A stretch of DNA of 58,681 nucleotides, taken from NCBI GenBank assembly GCA_027048495.1, contig JALTWS010000019.1, positions 1 to 58,681 on the forward strand. Direction: 5' to 3'. The stretch comes from Candidatus Azambacteria bacterium. GTDB taxonomy: Bacteria > Patescibacteriota > Minisyncoccia > GWC2-36-17 > M10-OD1-4. Positions 1 through 7,231 of this stretch are shown here, piece after piece. The notes beneath the pieces were generated by a model. It was not told the DNA's origin, did not search any database, and worked only from the letters and a program-made list of their open reading frames with translations. Each line of letters begins with the position of its first letter. The stretch's first letter is position 1. The translations under genes and the position numbers were made by a program.

Positions 1-24
1 GTGGAGTTTACAAGCAACAATTAA
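1..24 (+). CDS. Possible 3' tail of a gene entering from the left (partial)
   Basis: Frame 1 reads seven codons and then TAA at 22-24, just before a terminator hairpin. Frame 3 also ends shortly after, at 32, so I cannot tell which frame is real. All that can be said is that a plus-strand transcript probably ends here. Confidence 0.25.
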   Translation: MEFTSNN

Positions 25-32
25 AAAATTAA

Positions 33-54
33 ACGGCGCAAACGCGCCGTTTTT
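33..54 (+). terminator. Intrinsic terminator, probably bidirectional
   Basis: A perfect 7-bp stem, ACGGCGC (33-39) with GCGCCGT (44-50), has a 4-base loop and is followed by T51-T54. The left flank is A-rich, so it can also end the minus-strand CDF gene that stops at 76. Confidence 0.75.
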
Positions 55-75
55 GCTTATTTTTTGTTTTTTAAG

Positions 76-723
76 TTAACATTTTTTTATTCTCAAAGAT
101 AAAACGTAAGTCCAGCGCAACATAACAGCTCCTATTATCAAAGATAAAATAGGATCTATTAGATTAAAGCCGGTTGTCATTATCAAAACTCCGCCAATAA
201 CAACAGCAATGCTTTGTAAAAGATCTGATAATACATGAAACTTAACAGATTCATGGGTTATATTTTCATCATGCATGTGATCTAAAATTTTGTGTTGTAT
301 GTAATTGCCAACGGTTCCTAAAATTGCAATTGATATCATAATCCAGCTGTTTATCTCTCTTGGCTCAAATATTCTTGCGATAGCCTCATATATTATCCAC
401 AAAGAGACGGCAAGAAGCAGACCGGCGTTTATGTATCCGCTTGTTTTTCTTAGCTTTTTTTCGTTTAATCCTTTTGAGATGTAGTAAGACACAACAATTG
501 CAACAAAAACAGAAGATGCGTCAATTAACACATGCCAAGCATCGGCAAGCAAAGCCAAGCTGTTTGATATTATTCCGCCGACAAGCTCAATTAAAAAAAC
601 AGAAAAAGCAATAAAAAACACCAAGCTGAATTTTTTTAGCTCACAAAGACAATTATGTCTTAAGTCGCATTTATCAAAATGTTTTTTTATTTTTTTGTGT
701 TGTGTGTGACAATTTGCGCTCAT
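76..723 (-). CDS. Cation diffusion facilitator (CDF) metal transporter, short form
   Basis: A membrane antiporter that would export Zn2+ or similar divalent metals in exchange for protons. The 215 residues hold about six membrane segments. Both intramembrane metal-site motifs are visible: HxxxD at residues 64-68 (HVLID) and 163-167 (HVLSD). A histidine at the second position is typical of Zn-transporting CDFs. The N-terminus is rich in Cys and His (C5, H6, H9, H15, C19, H23, C25, C27) and could bind metal. Usual CDFs are about 300 residues; this one stops just after the last membrane helix and lacks the cytoplasmic C-terminal domain. The family is clear, the exact metal is inferred. Confidence 0.88.
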   Translation of the reverse strand: MSANCHTQHKKIKKHFDKCDLRHNCLCELKKFSLVFFIAFSVFLIELVGGIISNSLALLADAWHVLIDASSVFVAIVVSYYISKGLNEKKLRKTSGYINAGLLLAVSLWIIYEAIARIFEPREINSWIMISIAILGTVGNYIQHKILDHMHDENITHESVKFHVLSDLLQSIAVVIGGVLIMTTGFNLIDPILSLIIGAVMLRWTYVLSLRIKKC

Positions 724-914
724 AATTTTTGTATTAATTTATAACATAGTTTATTTAATAAAAAAAGAAAAAGCATAAAAAATACTAAAAAACTTTTCCA
801 CAACAAAAATTTGCAAAAACTCAAAAAAAAAAAAAAGATATAGTAGTTTTGTTACCAGGATAATCTTGATAACATTTTGTTCTTTTTATCAACAACCTAA
901 GTGGAGGGTGAAGG

Positions 915-1337
915 ATGAAATTGCTCAAAAGCGCAGTTTTTGGTATGATGCTGGCATTGCCGATGTTTGTTTTTTCTGGGAGTTCTCAGGCTAATGGTGC
1001 CTATGCATTTTCTGTGGATAGGTTTCAGTTTCCTGAGGATGATGAAGAAGATTGGAGAATAATATTTCATCTTTATACTAATTATTCTCCAGATCCAAAT
1101 CAATTCATTATTTATGGATGGACTGCATTTGGCAACTGGAGGGATATAACACAAGATGTGATAGGGCAATCCCCTGCATGGTATGAATGCAAGGCGGATT
1201 TTGTGAGTATAACATTTAATCCTTCTTATCCCAGATATGAGGTTGTTTATAGAATGGGAGACAGAATGTCATATTGGTCACCAGCCTGTCTTGGCTTATC
1301 TAATCCACAATATTATAATTTTTATTTGGATTATTAA
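915..1337 (+). CDS. Small secreted protein of unknown function
   Basis: 140 residues that I do not recognise. It has a classical signal peptide: Lys near the start, a hydrophobic core to about residue 21, then a likely signal peptidase site after SSQA around residue 26. The mature part is acidic and aromatic-rich, with two cysteines (in WYECK and SPACL) that could form one disulphide. The start is well supported, because GGAGG lies 8-12 bases upstream, a strong Shine-Dalgarno of a kind few genes here have. A strong terminator follows directly, so it is probably a single-gene transcript. Confidence 0.8.
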   Translation: MKLLKSAVFGMMLALPMFVFSGSSQANGAYAFSVDRFQFPEDDEEDWRIIFHLYTNYSPDPNQFIIYGWTAFGNWRDITQDVIGQSPAWYECKADFVSITFNPSYPRYEVVYRMGDRMSYWSPACLGLSNPQYYNFYLDY

Positions 1338-1345
1338 TTTTTATT

Positions 1346-1380
1346 AGGGTTGGTAGATGTTTCTACCAACCCTACTTTTT
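1346..1380 (+). terminator. Strong intrinsic terminator after the secreted-protein gene
   Basis: AGGGTTGGTAGA (1346-1357) pairs perfectly with TCTACCAACCCT (1362-1373). The loop is 4 bases and ACTTTTTT follows. Confidence 0.9.
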
Positions 1381-1396
1381 TGAAATAATAAAAAAT

Positions 1397-1723
1397 ATGT
1401 TTAAGAATAAAACTTCAAAATTTTTAATGAATAATTATGTTTTGGGGGTCTCTATTATATTTTTTGCTTTTATTTTTATAAATTACCAGTTCTCTTTTAA
1501 CTTTTTTAAATATACAGGTCCTATTTTGGGTGTTTTTATTGAGTGGTTATTCTTTCTTGTACCGATTTATTGGGCTTTTCGTATAATGTTTTATTTTAAA
1601 AAAAATAAGTTAATCTTAGTTTTATTTTTTATATTTTCATTTTTGTATTTTCTTGCTCTGATTTATTCTGGTGTTTTTTCTTATGGCTTTGAAGTTATTT
1701 TAAAAGAAGGATTAAGCAATTAA
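1397..1723 (+). CDS. Small membrane protein of unknown function
   Basis: 108 residues with three predicted membrane helices (about 14-32, 42-66 and 73-92) and a basic K/N-rich N-terminus, most likely an inner-membrane protein. No family is recognised. No Shine-Dalgarno is visible; the ATG follows an AT-rich stretch. It lies between a terminator and a decayed membrane-protein gene of similar base composition, so the two may belong to one accessory locus. Confidence 0.6.
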   Translation: MFKNKTSKFLMNNYVLGVSIIFFAFIFINYQFSFNFFKYTGPILGVFIEWLFFLVPIYWAFRIMFYFKKNKLILVLFFIFSFLYFLALIYSGVFSYGFEVILKEGLSN

Positions 1724-1825
1724 ACTTAATCATTCAATCATTATTCTTGTTATTGGGAGGTATAATTGGATATTTTATATCAACGAGATAGTTAATATAG
1801 TTATAAAATAAATTTTTTAAAAAAT

Positions 1826-2296
1826 ATGGATAAATTAAAGTTTAATTTACAAAAAAGTATAAAATTAATTTTGGGAGTTTTATTTTTGTTTGCTACTTAT
1901 TTTATGCTTTTCTATTAACTTTTGGCGCTTACAGAAATGCTTTTTGTTCCATGGAATACTATAGATGTTAAATTAAGGCCAGAAGTCGGTAGTTGGGAAA
2001 TATCTTTAAATGATTTTTTTTGAATCAGGAATTGGAGCAAAGCTTTTTTCAATTTTATTTGTTGGTTTTAGTTTAGTTGCTTTATTTTTAAGAGAGGAGG
2101 CTTATATTACAAAATATTATATTTTTTTGGAATTTTAAATTTAATCTTTTTATTTTTTGCTATTTTAATTTTATTTTTAAGTAATTTTATAAATAGTATT
2201 ATTTTTGGAAATAATGTCATAGGATATGAAAAAAATATTATACCAATACTATTTTTAGCGATTTTTAAACTAAAGTTTAAAAGATTTAATTTTTAA
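1826..2296 (+). pseudogene. Decayed membrane-protein gene (one in-frame stop, two frameshifts)
   Basis: No intact ORF covers this stretch, but one protein can be followed through three lesions. From ATG 1826 the frame runs 30 codons to an in-frame TAA (1916-1918) and continues open in the same frame. Removing one T from the eight-T run near 2019-2026 lets it continue (ESGIGAKLFSILF...). A second one-base correction in the seven-T run near 2132-2138 carries it to TAA at 2294-2296. The reconstruction is about 150 residues with 3-4 hydrophobic segments. Two lesions are in homopolymers, so sequencing error could explain those, but not the in-frame stop. It overlaps the convergent 3' end of mfd by 11 bases. 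Confidence 0.6.
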
Positions 2297-4295
2297 CTCT
2301 CTCAATCGCCTGATTAAGTATCTCACAGTACAAGTTTAGTCCGATTTGGTTTACCGCTCCGGTTTGGTTTTTCCCTAAAATGTTTCCCGCTCCGCGTATT
2401 TGCAAATCCTGCATAGCAAGCTCGTATCCGGCGCCAAGCTGTGAGTATTTTTCAAGCGCTTCCAATCTTTTTTTGGCGTTTTCTGTGAGTGATTTTTCTT
2501 TGAACATAAAATAAGCGTAGGCTTCTTTTGTGTGTCTGCCTATTCTTCCTCTTATCTGATGCGCCTGTGAAAGCCCTAAAATCTCTGCGCAATCTATTAT
2601 CAATGTATTTACATTTTTAATATCAAGCCCGTTTTCTATTATCGTTGTTGAGACTAAGACATCAAACTCTTTGTTTTTGAATTTTAGCATTGTGTCTCGG
2701 AGTTCTTTTTCTGAGAGTCTGCCGTGGATTTCTCTAAACCTTGCTTCGGGGACCAGTTTTTTTAGGTCTAAAAGAGTTTTTTGTATTGTTTCAATTTTGT
2801 TGTGTAAAAAATAAACCTGCCCGCCTCTTTTAAGCTCATTTTCTATTGCGCTTTTTACTTCTGTTTCATTGTAAGGTATAACTTTTGTGTGTATTGGCAT
2901 TCTGCCAAGCGGGGGAGTATTTATTTGGCTTATGCTTCTTATACCAGACAAAGAAAGATAAAGTGTTCGCGGTATTGGAGTTGCCGACATGCTTAAGATA
3001 TCTATATTTTCTTTTAATTTTTTCAGTTTTTCTTTTTGTTTTACTCCAAAGCGTTGTTCTTCGTCTATTATCAAAAGTCCCAGCTTTTTAAACTCAATAT
3101 CAGAAGAGAGTATCCTGTGAGTTCCTATTATGATATCCACTTTTCCTTCTTTTATGTTTTTTATAGTTTCTTTTTGTTTTTTTGGATTTTCAAATCTGTT
3201 TAGAACCGCAATATTTACCGGAAACTTTTTAAACCTTTCTTTAAAATTTTCAAAATGTTGGTCGGAAAGTATGGTAGTAGGGCAAAGCACTGCAACCTGA
3301 AAACCTGAGTTTACGGCTTTGAAAGCCGCGCGCATAGCAACTTCCGTTTTTCCAAAGCCAACATCTCCGCATAAAAGCCTGTCCATTGGGGTATCAGATT
3401 CCATATCTTTTTTAATTTCTTCTATTGCTTTTTTTTGGTCGGGGGTTTCCGGATGAGGGAACGCATCTTCAAATTCTTTTTGAGAAGAGTCGTCTTTTTG
3501 GCAGGGCGTCTTTTTTGCAACTGATCTTTTTGCGTAAAGCTCCAAAAGTTCTTTTGCAAGTTTCTCTGCATCTTCGGATGCTTTTTTTAGAGTGTTTTGC
3601 CACAAACTTCCGGAAAGTCTGTGAATTTTTGGTTTCTCAAACCCAAGATACAAAGAAAGGTTTTGGGCTTTTTCTTCTGGAACAAAAAGTTTGTCTGGAT
3701 CAGCTCCTTTTTTTGGCGGGGCGTATTCTAAAAGATAGTATTCTTTTTCGTTTAATTTGACTTTTCCTTTGTAAATGCCAATGCCATGGTCTTTGTGAAC
3801 CAAAAAATCTCCCTCTGATATATTTTTTAAATGATGGGCGTCTTGCGCTTTAAACCTCTTTTTTAAGATTTTATCTCTTTTGCCTTCGTCAAAAGTTATA
3901 TCTTTTAACTTTTTTATGCTTTCTATTTGGTTTCCCAAAAAATCCAAAAGCACGGCGCAATTTGAGTTTATCGGAAAAACAACGACCGATCCTCCTCTTT
4001 GTGAAAATTCCCCCGGTAGGGATACAGTCATAACTTTCTGGTAATTTAAATCATCAAGCTTTCTTAAAAGTTCAGATAGTTTTATATTTTGGTCTTTTTC
4101 AAACAAAACAGCATGGTTTTGCCAAAAACTGTCCATTTTCAAAAGCCGTTTTATCTTTTTTTCGTTTTCTGAGAACCACAAAAGCTCCCTTTCCGCCAAA
4201 TGGGGGGTAAGGGATACTATTAAAATTTCTTTTAAATTTTCTGATTCTTTTTTCGGCACATTCAAAAAGGTACTAAAATAAAGATAAAAAGTCAA
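2286..4295 (-). CDS. mfd: Transcription-repair coupling factor Mfd, shortened form
   Basis: Mfd is a DNA translocase that removes RNA polymerase stalled at lesions. Visible in order are a remnant of the UvrB-like D1b region (about 75-130, with PGEFSQRGG), the RNA-polymerase interaction domain (about 158-225) and a RecG-like helicase core. The core has Walker A GDVGFGKT at 310-317, DEEQ at 411-414, a SATPIPRTL motif and a TRG-like motif (LSQAHQIRGRIGR). Full-length Mfd is about 1100 residues. This 669-residue form lacks the first UvrB-like subdomains and ends right after the TRG region, so the C-terminal D7 domain is absent. The start is uncertain: TTG at 4295 or GTG at 4259, neither with a Shine-Dalgarno. 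Confidence 0.85.
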   Translation of the reverse strand: MTFYLYFSTFLNVPKKESENLKEILIVSLTPHLAERELLWFSENEKKIKRLLKMDSFWQNHAVLFEKDQNIKLSELLRKLDDLNYQKVMTVSLPGEFSQRGGSVVVFPINSNCAVLLDFLGNQIESIKKLKDITFDEGKRDKILKKRFKAQDAHHLKNISEGDFLVHKDHGIGIYKGKVKLNEKEYYLLEYAPPKKGADPDKLFVPEEKAQNLSLYLGFEKPKIHRLSGSLWQNTLKKASEDAEKLAKELLELYAKRSVAKKTPCQKDDSSQKEFEDAFPHPETPDQKKAIEEIKKDMESDTPMDRLLCGDVGFGKTEVAMRAAFKAVNSGFQVAVLCPTTILSDQHFENFKERFKKFPVNIAVLNRFENPKKQKETIKNIKEGKVDIIIGTHRILSSDIEFKKLGLLIIDEEQRFGVKQKEKLKKLKENIDILSMSATPIPRTLYLSLSGIRSISQINTPPLGRMPIHTKVIPYNETEVKSAIENELKRGGQVYFLHNKIETIQKTLLDLKKLVPEARFREIHGRLSEKELRDTMLKFKNKEFDVLVSTTIIENGLDIKNVNTLIIDCAEILGLSQAHQIRGRIGRHTKEAYAYFMFKEKSLTENAKKRLEALEKYSQLGAGYELAMQDLQIRGAGNILGKNQTGAVNQIGLNLYCEILNQAIERVKN

Positions 4296-4319
4296 AAATC
4301 AATTAAGCTTTCTACATAT

Positions 4320-4382
4320 CTTTTTGCGGTCCTTCCAAAACAAGCGCAAAGCAAAGCTTCGTTTATTGCTTTTTTAAGTTTT
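4320..4382 (-). repeat. Degenerate second copy of the pth 3' end (direct-repeat partner of 5002-5063)
   Basis: This stretch matches the last coding part of pth at 5002-5063 almost base for base. The differences are one inserted base (near 4342) and one substitution (near 4376). Read on the minus strand it still encodes LKKAINEALLCA before the insertion shifts the frame. It lies immediately 3' of the toxin gene, so the toxin-antitoxin pair is bracketed by two copies of the pth 3' end. Confidence 0.85.
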
Positions 4383-4621
4383 TATTTTAGGTTCTTGTAA
4401 GTCTTTTCATTTCTTAGCCTTATGTCGTCTATGATGACTTCTTTGTTTTCGTAATGAAAAATAATACGAAAGTTTTTGTTTCTGACTTTATAAAATTTAG
4501 TATCTTTTATTTTTGAAATTTTAATAGTGTTTTTGCCAGAAATCAAAGAAAGGATTATATTTTCCAATATAGCTCTTTGTTTTTTTGATATTTTTCGCAA
4601 GAGTTTCTCTATTTTATCCAT
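4382..4621 (-). CDS. RelE/ParE-superfamily toxin
   Basis: A 79-residue basic protein with the RelE/ParE fold signature: two N-terminal helices, then beta strands with FYKVRNKNFRIIFHY and a terminal I-x-D-I-R-x-R motif. Members are ribosome-dependent mRNA endonucleases or, for ParE, gyrase poisons; which applies here cannot be read from sequence. Its start overlaps the antitoxin stop by 8 bases, so it is translationally coupled. It ends exactly where the duplicated pth 3' end begins. Confidence 0.82.
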   Translation of the reverse strand: MDKIEKLLRKISKKQRAILENIILSLISGKNTIKISKIKDTKFYKVRNKNFRIIFHYENKEVIIDDIRLRNEKTYKNLK

Positions 4622-4871
4622 CTATTTTTTTAATGGCTTTTAGAAAATCTTTTGCGGAAATTCCTTTGCCCTTGTTGTCCCTTGCAGAATTAAATATTAT
4701 CTTTGAATCTTTATTTGAAGACTTGCCTAAAATATCATCAAGCTTTAGTGGTTTTACTTTAAGCACATCACCCTCAAAGCTTACCAGAAATCTATCTGTT
4801 TTAAATTTCTTTCTCCATTTGGAAGGGAGTGTTATTTGACCTTTTGTTGTTGCTTTTAATATGGTGTTCAT
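4614..4871 (-). CDS. AbrB/MazE-type antitoxin
   Basis: 85 residues. An N-terminal swapped-hairpin AbrB DNA-binding domain (about 1-45, with ATTKGQITLPSKWR) is followed by a flexible charged tail that would wrap and block the toxin. It is first in a two-gene operon with the downstream RelE-like toxin. A 13-bp inverted repeat 20 bases upstream of the ATG is the likely autoregulatory operator. Pairing an AbrB-type antitoxin with a RelE-type toxin is a known mixed arrangement. Confidence 0.85.
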   Translation of the reverse strand: MNTILKATTKGQITLPSKWRKKFKTDRFLVSFEGDVLKVKPLKLDDILGKSSNKDSKIIFNSARDNKGKGISAKDFLKAIKKIDG

Positions 4872-4891
4872 TTTTATAGAAATTTTAATTA

Positions 4892-4918
4892 TAAAAAGTA
4901 AGAAATTCTTACTTTTTA
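4892..4918 (-). promoter_or_regulatory. Probable autoregulatory operator of the toxin-antitoxin operon
   Basis: A perfect inverted repeat, TAAAAAGTAAGAA (4892-4904) and TTCTTACTTTTTA (4906-4918), with a single-base centre, just upstream of the antitoxin ATG. Binding by the AbrB-domain antitoxin is inferred from position and symmetry. Confidence 0.65.
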
Positions 4919-4978
4919 AGTATAGGTTTTATTTTGTTTAAAGTCAAATTATATTTCTTACTGATAATCGTTTGCTAT

Positions 4979-5548
4979 TTATTGATTGTAAAGTTCCATC
5001 GCTTTTTGCGGTCCTTCCAAAACAGCGCAAAGCAAAGCTTCGTTTATTGCTTTTTTGAGTTTTCTTAAAGTTGATTCATCTTTTTTTGTAAATTTTTTAA
5101 GGACAATGTCTGCCGCATCTTTTTTCTTTTTGGTTGGGTTAATGCCCACCCTTATTCTCCAAAATCCTTTTGTTTTTAATTTTTTTATAACACTTTCTAT
5201 GCCTTTATGTCCTCCCGAGTTTTTATTAAAAGATATTTTTATTGATCCAAAAGGCAAGTCAATATCATCTTGTACCACAAAAATATTTTCCGGTTTTGTT
5301 TTAAAGTATTTTGCTCCGGCAGAAACAGCATCTCCTGAAAGATTCATATAAGTTTCAGGGAGCATAAGCACAGTTTTATGTTTTTTTAATTTTCCTTCTG
5401 AAATCAAAGATTTTAATTTTTTGTTTTCTGAAAACTCTGGAAAGTTATTTTTTTTGGCAAAATAAAAAACCGTATCGCGTCCGATATTGTGCCTTGTGTT
5501 TTTGTATTCTTCTCCGGGATTTCCCAGACCCACTATTAAATGTGTCAT
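4979..5548 (-). CDS. pth: Peptidyl-tRNA hydrolase
   Basis: Cleaves peptidyl-tRNA released from stalled ribosomes so the tRNA can be reused. At 189 residues it is of normal length. N10 and catalytic H20 (in GLGNPG...NTRHNIG), M68-N69 and D94-D95 (QDDIDLPFG) align with the family. The usual GGHNG motif reads GGHKG at 112-116, so the conserved tRNA-contacting Asn is Lys115. The 3' end is present a second time at 4320-4382, across the toxin-antitoxin cassette. Five bases separate it from the upstream LCP gene, suggesting a shared transcript. Confidence 0.95.
   Translation of the reverse strand: MTHLIVGLGNPGEEYKNTRHNIGRDTVFYFAKKNNFPEFSENKKLKSLISEGKLKKHKTVLMLPETYMNLSGDAVSAGAKYFKTKPENIFVVQDDIDLPFGSIKISFNKNSGGHKGIESVIKKLKTKGFWRIRVGINPTKKKKDAADIVLKKFTKKDESTLRKLKKAINEALLCAVLEGPQKAMELYNQ
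5002..5063 (-). repeat. Intact copy of the duplicated pth 3' segment
   Basis: Direct-repeat partner of 4320-4382. It lies inside the functional pth reading frame (LKKAINEALLCA onward). The repeat units are about 680 bases apart, which gives the size of the inserted unit. Confidence 0.85.
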
Positions 5549-5552
5549 ATCA

Positions 5553-6587
5553 TTATTTCAAGTCAAAAATATTTTCTGCCAATGTTTTAATTTCAGAATA
5601 GTCAAAGTCTCCTGCTTTTGGCTTCAAAACAAAACCTCTTTGCGAGCCAAACATAAATGTATCTGCAATCAAAAGAGAGTCTTTTTTTCCTGCATCAAGT
5701 GATTTGCTTATGACATTATCATAGCTTATATTTCTTAAAACTTCAAAAAAGCTTTTTATTTCGTTTTCCGCTATATTGGTTTGAATATTGTCTTTTGTTG
5801 CTTTGTAAATTGAAATTAAAGTGGGAAAGTCAACCAAAAGGTTAAGTCCGAATATCTTTTTTCTTAACGCTTCAATAACAGCCTGTTGTTGCTCTATCCT
5901 GTCAAAATCTCCATTTGGAGAATATCTTGTTCTTAAATATTTCTGAACTGTTTCCCCGTCAAAGTATCGCCAGCCTTTTTTTACCTCAAAAACTTCCGTT
6001 CCAAATCCGGGTGTTGGAAATTGGGGATCATAAATATCTTTTTTTACAAACACATTAATTCCTCCCAGAGCGTCAACTATTTTTTGGACTGCTGTGATAT
6101 CAAGCGCAACATAATAATACACATCTTGTCCGGTCATCTCTTTTATTTTTTCAGTTAAAAGTTCTGGATTTCTTTCGTTTTCTGCAAAAAGGGAATTTAT
6201 CTTTGCGTATCTTTTTTCTTTTTTTATATAAACCAAAAGATCGCGAGGAATAGAAAGCAGCGCAAGCTGGTTTGTGCTTGGCTTTATGCTGGCAAGAATT
6301 ATAGAGTCGGTAAGGTCGGGCGCGCTGTTGCCTTTTCCGGGAAGTCCCAAAAATAGTATATTTACTCTGTCATTTTCTTCTCCTTTTAAGGTTAGCTCCT
6401 CATCCTTTAAAAAAGAAAAAGCGGTTTTTACCAGAGCTTTTGAGTTTATATCTGTTTTTGGAGGCTTTGAAAGTTCAGGGGTGTTATAAAAAAATAAAAA
6501 AGGCAAAAAAAACAATATTCCCGCCACTCTTAAAATCCATAAAGCAAAAGGAGATATTTTTTTTTGTTCTGTTTGGTTTTTTTGCAT
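5553..6587 (-). CDS. LytR-CpsA-Psr (LCP) family protein
   Basis: LCP enzymes transfer lipid-linked glycopolymers to the cell wall or another surface acceptor outside the membrane. 344 residues: a short cytoplasmic N-terminus, one membrane helix (about 18-35), then the extracytoplasmic LCP domain. Its hallmarks are DSIILASI, SIPRDL, an ALGGI segment, and the arginines of the pyrophosphate site in LRTRYS followed by DFDRIEQQQ. A longer ORF begins at 6635, but ATG 6587 is preferred: TATTAT lies just upstream and gives a better N-terminus. It is divergent from lepB. Confidence 0.88.
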   Translation of the reverse strand: MQKNQTEQKKISPFALWILRVAGILFFLPFLFFYNTPELSKPPKTDINSKALVKTAFSFLKDEELTLKGEENDRVNILFLGLPGKGNSAPDLTDSIILASIKPSTNQLALLSIPRDLLVYIKKEKRYAKINSLFAENERNPELLTEKIKEMTGQDVYYYVALDITAVQKIVDALGGINVFVKKDIYDPQFPTPGFGTEVFEVKKGWRYFDGETVQKYLRTRYSPNGDFDRIEQQQAVIEALRKKIFGLNLLVDFPTLISIYKATKDNIQTNIAENEIKSFFEVLRNISYDNVISKSLDAGKKDSLLIADTFMFGSQRGFVLKPKAGDFDYSEIKTLAENIFDLK

Positions 6588-6642
6588 ATTTATATAATAC
6601 CATAAAAAATGTAGTTTTGCGTGAACAAAATCCAAGCTTTTC

Positions 6643-6671
6643 TTGTATCGGATGCATTTTTATGGTATAGT
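6643..6671 (+). promoter_or_regulatory. lepB promoter (leaderless)
   Basis: TTGTAT (6643-6648), a 17-base spacer and TATAGT (6666-6671). The ATG at 6679 starts 7 bases after the -10 box, so the transcript should begin at or next to the start codon. Confidence 0.7.
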
Positions 6672-6678
6672 CTTTATT

Positions 6679-7227
6679 ATGTTAAAGAGCATTTTATCTT
6701 TTTTATGGGAAACGGCAAAGCTAGTTATCGTAGCGCTTATTATTATAGTTCCTTTAAGGTACTATGTGGTTCAGCCGTTTTTTGTTTTGGGGGCTTCTAT
6801 GGAGCCTAATTTTGAAAATGGCGATTATCTTATAATAGATGAAATATCTTATAAATTTTCAAGCCCAAAAAGAGGAGATGTTGTGGTATTTAAATATCCA
6901 TTTAATCCAAAAGAATACTATATAAAAAGGATAATAGGTCTGCCCGGAGAGACCATTAGCTTCAGAAACGGAAAAGTTTTTATCAAAAATAAAGAAAATC
7001 CCGAAGGTTTCTTTTTAGATGAAAAAGAGTATATGCTGGACGGCAAGGAAACTTACGGATCAGGAGAAGTAAAACTTGGGGTTGATGAGTATTTTGTCTT
7101 GGGAGACAACAGAAGTGCTTCTTCTGATTCAAGAAGATGGGGGCCATTAAAAGAGGAATTTATAGTTGGTAAAGTTCTTTTAAGAGTTTTTCCATTTGAT
7201 TCTGCTAAGTTATATTTAAGCAAATAA
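6679..7227 (+). CDS. lepB: Signal peptidase I
   Basis: Removes signal peptides from exported proteins on the outer face of the membrane. 182 residues: one N-terminal membrane helix (about 14-33), nucleophile Ser40 in GASMEPN, general base Lys83 in YYIKRIIGLPGE, and the late box GDNRSASSDSRRWGP. The upstream in-frame ATG at 6643 lies within the promoter -35 box, so 6679 is chosen. The secreted proteins at 915 and 18017 are plausible substrates. hisS follows after 4 bases. Confidence 0.95.
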   Translation: MLKSILSFLWETAKLVIVALIIIVPLRYYVVQPFFVLGASMEPNFENGDYLIIDEISYKFSSPKRGDVVVFKYPFNPKEYYIKRIIGLPGETISFRNGKVFIKNKENPEGFFLDEKEYMLDGKETYGSGEVKLGVDEYFVLGDNRSASSDSRRWGPLKEEFIVGKVLLRVFPFDSAKLYLSK

Positions 7228-7231
7228 CTAT

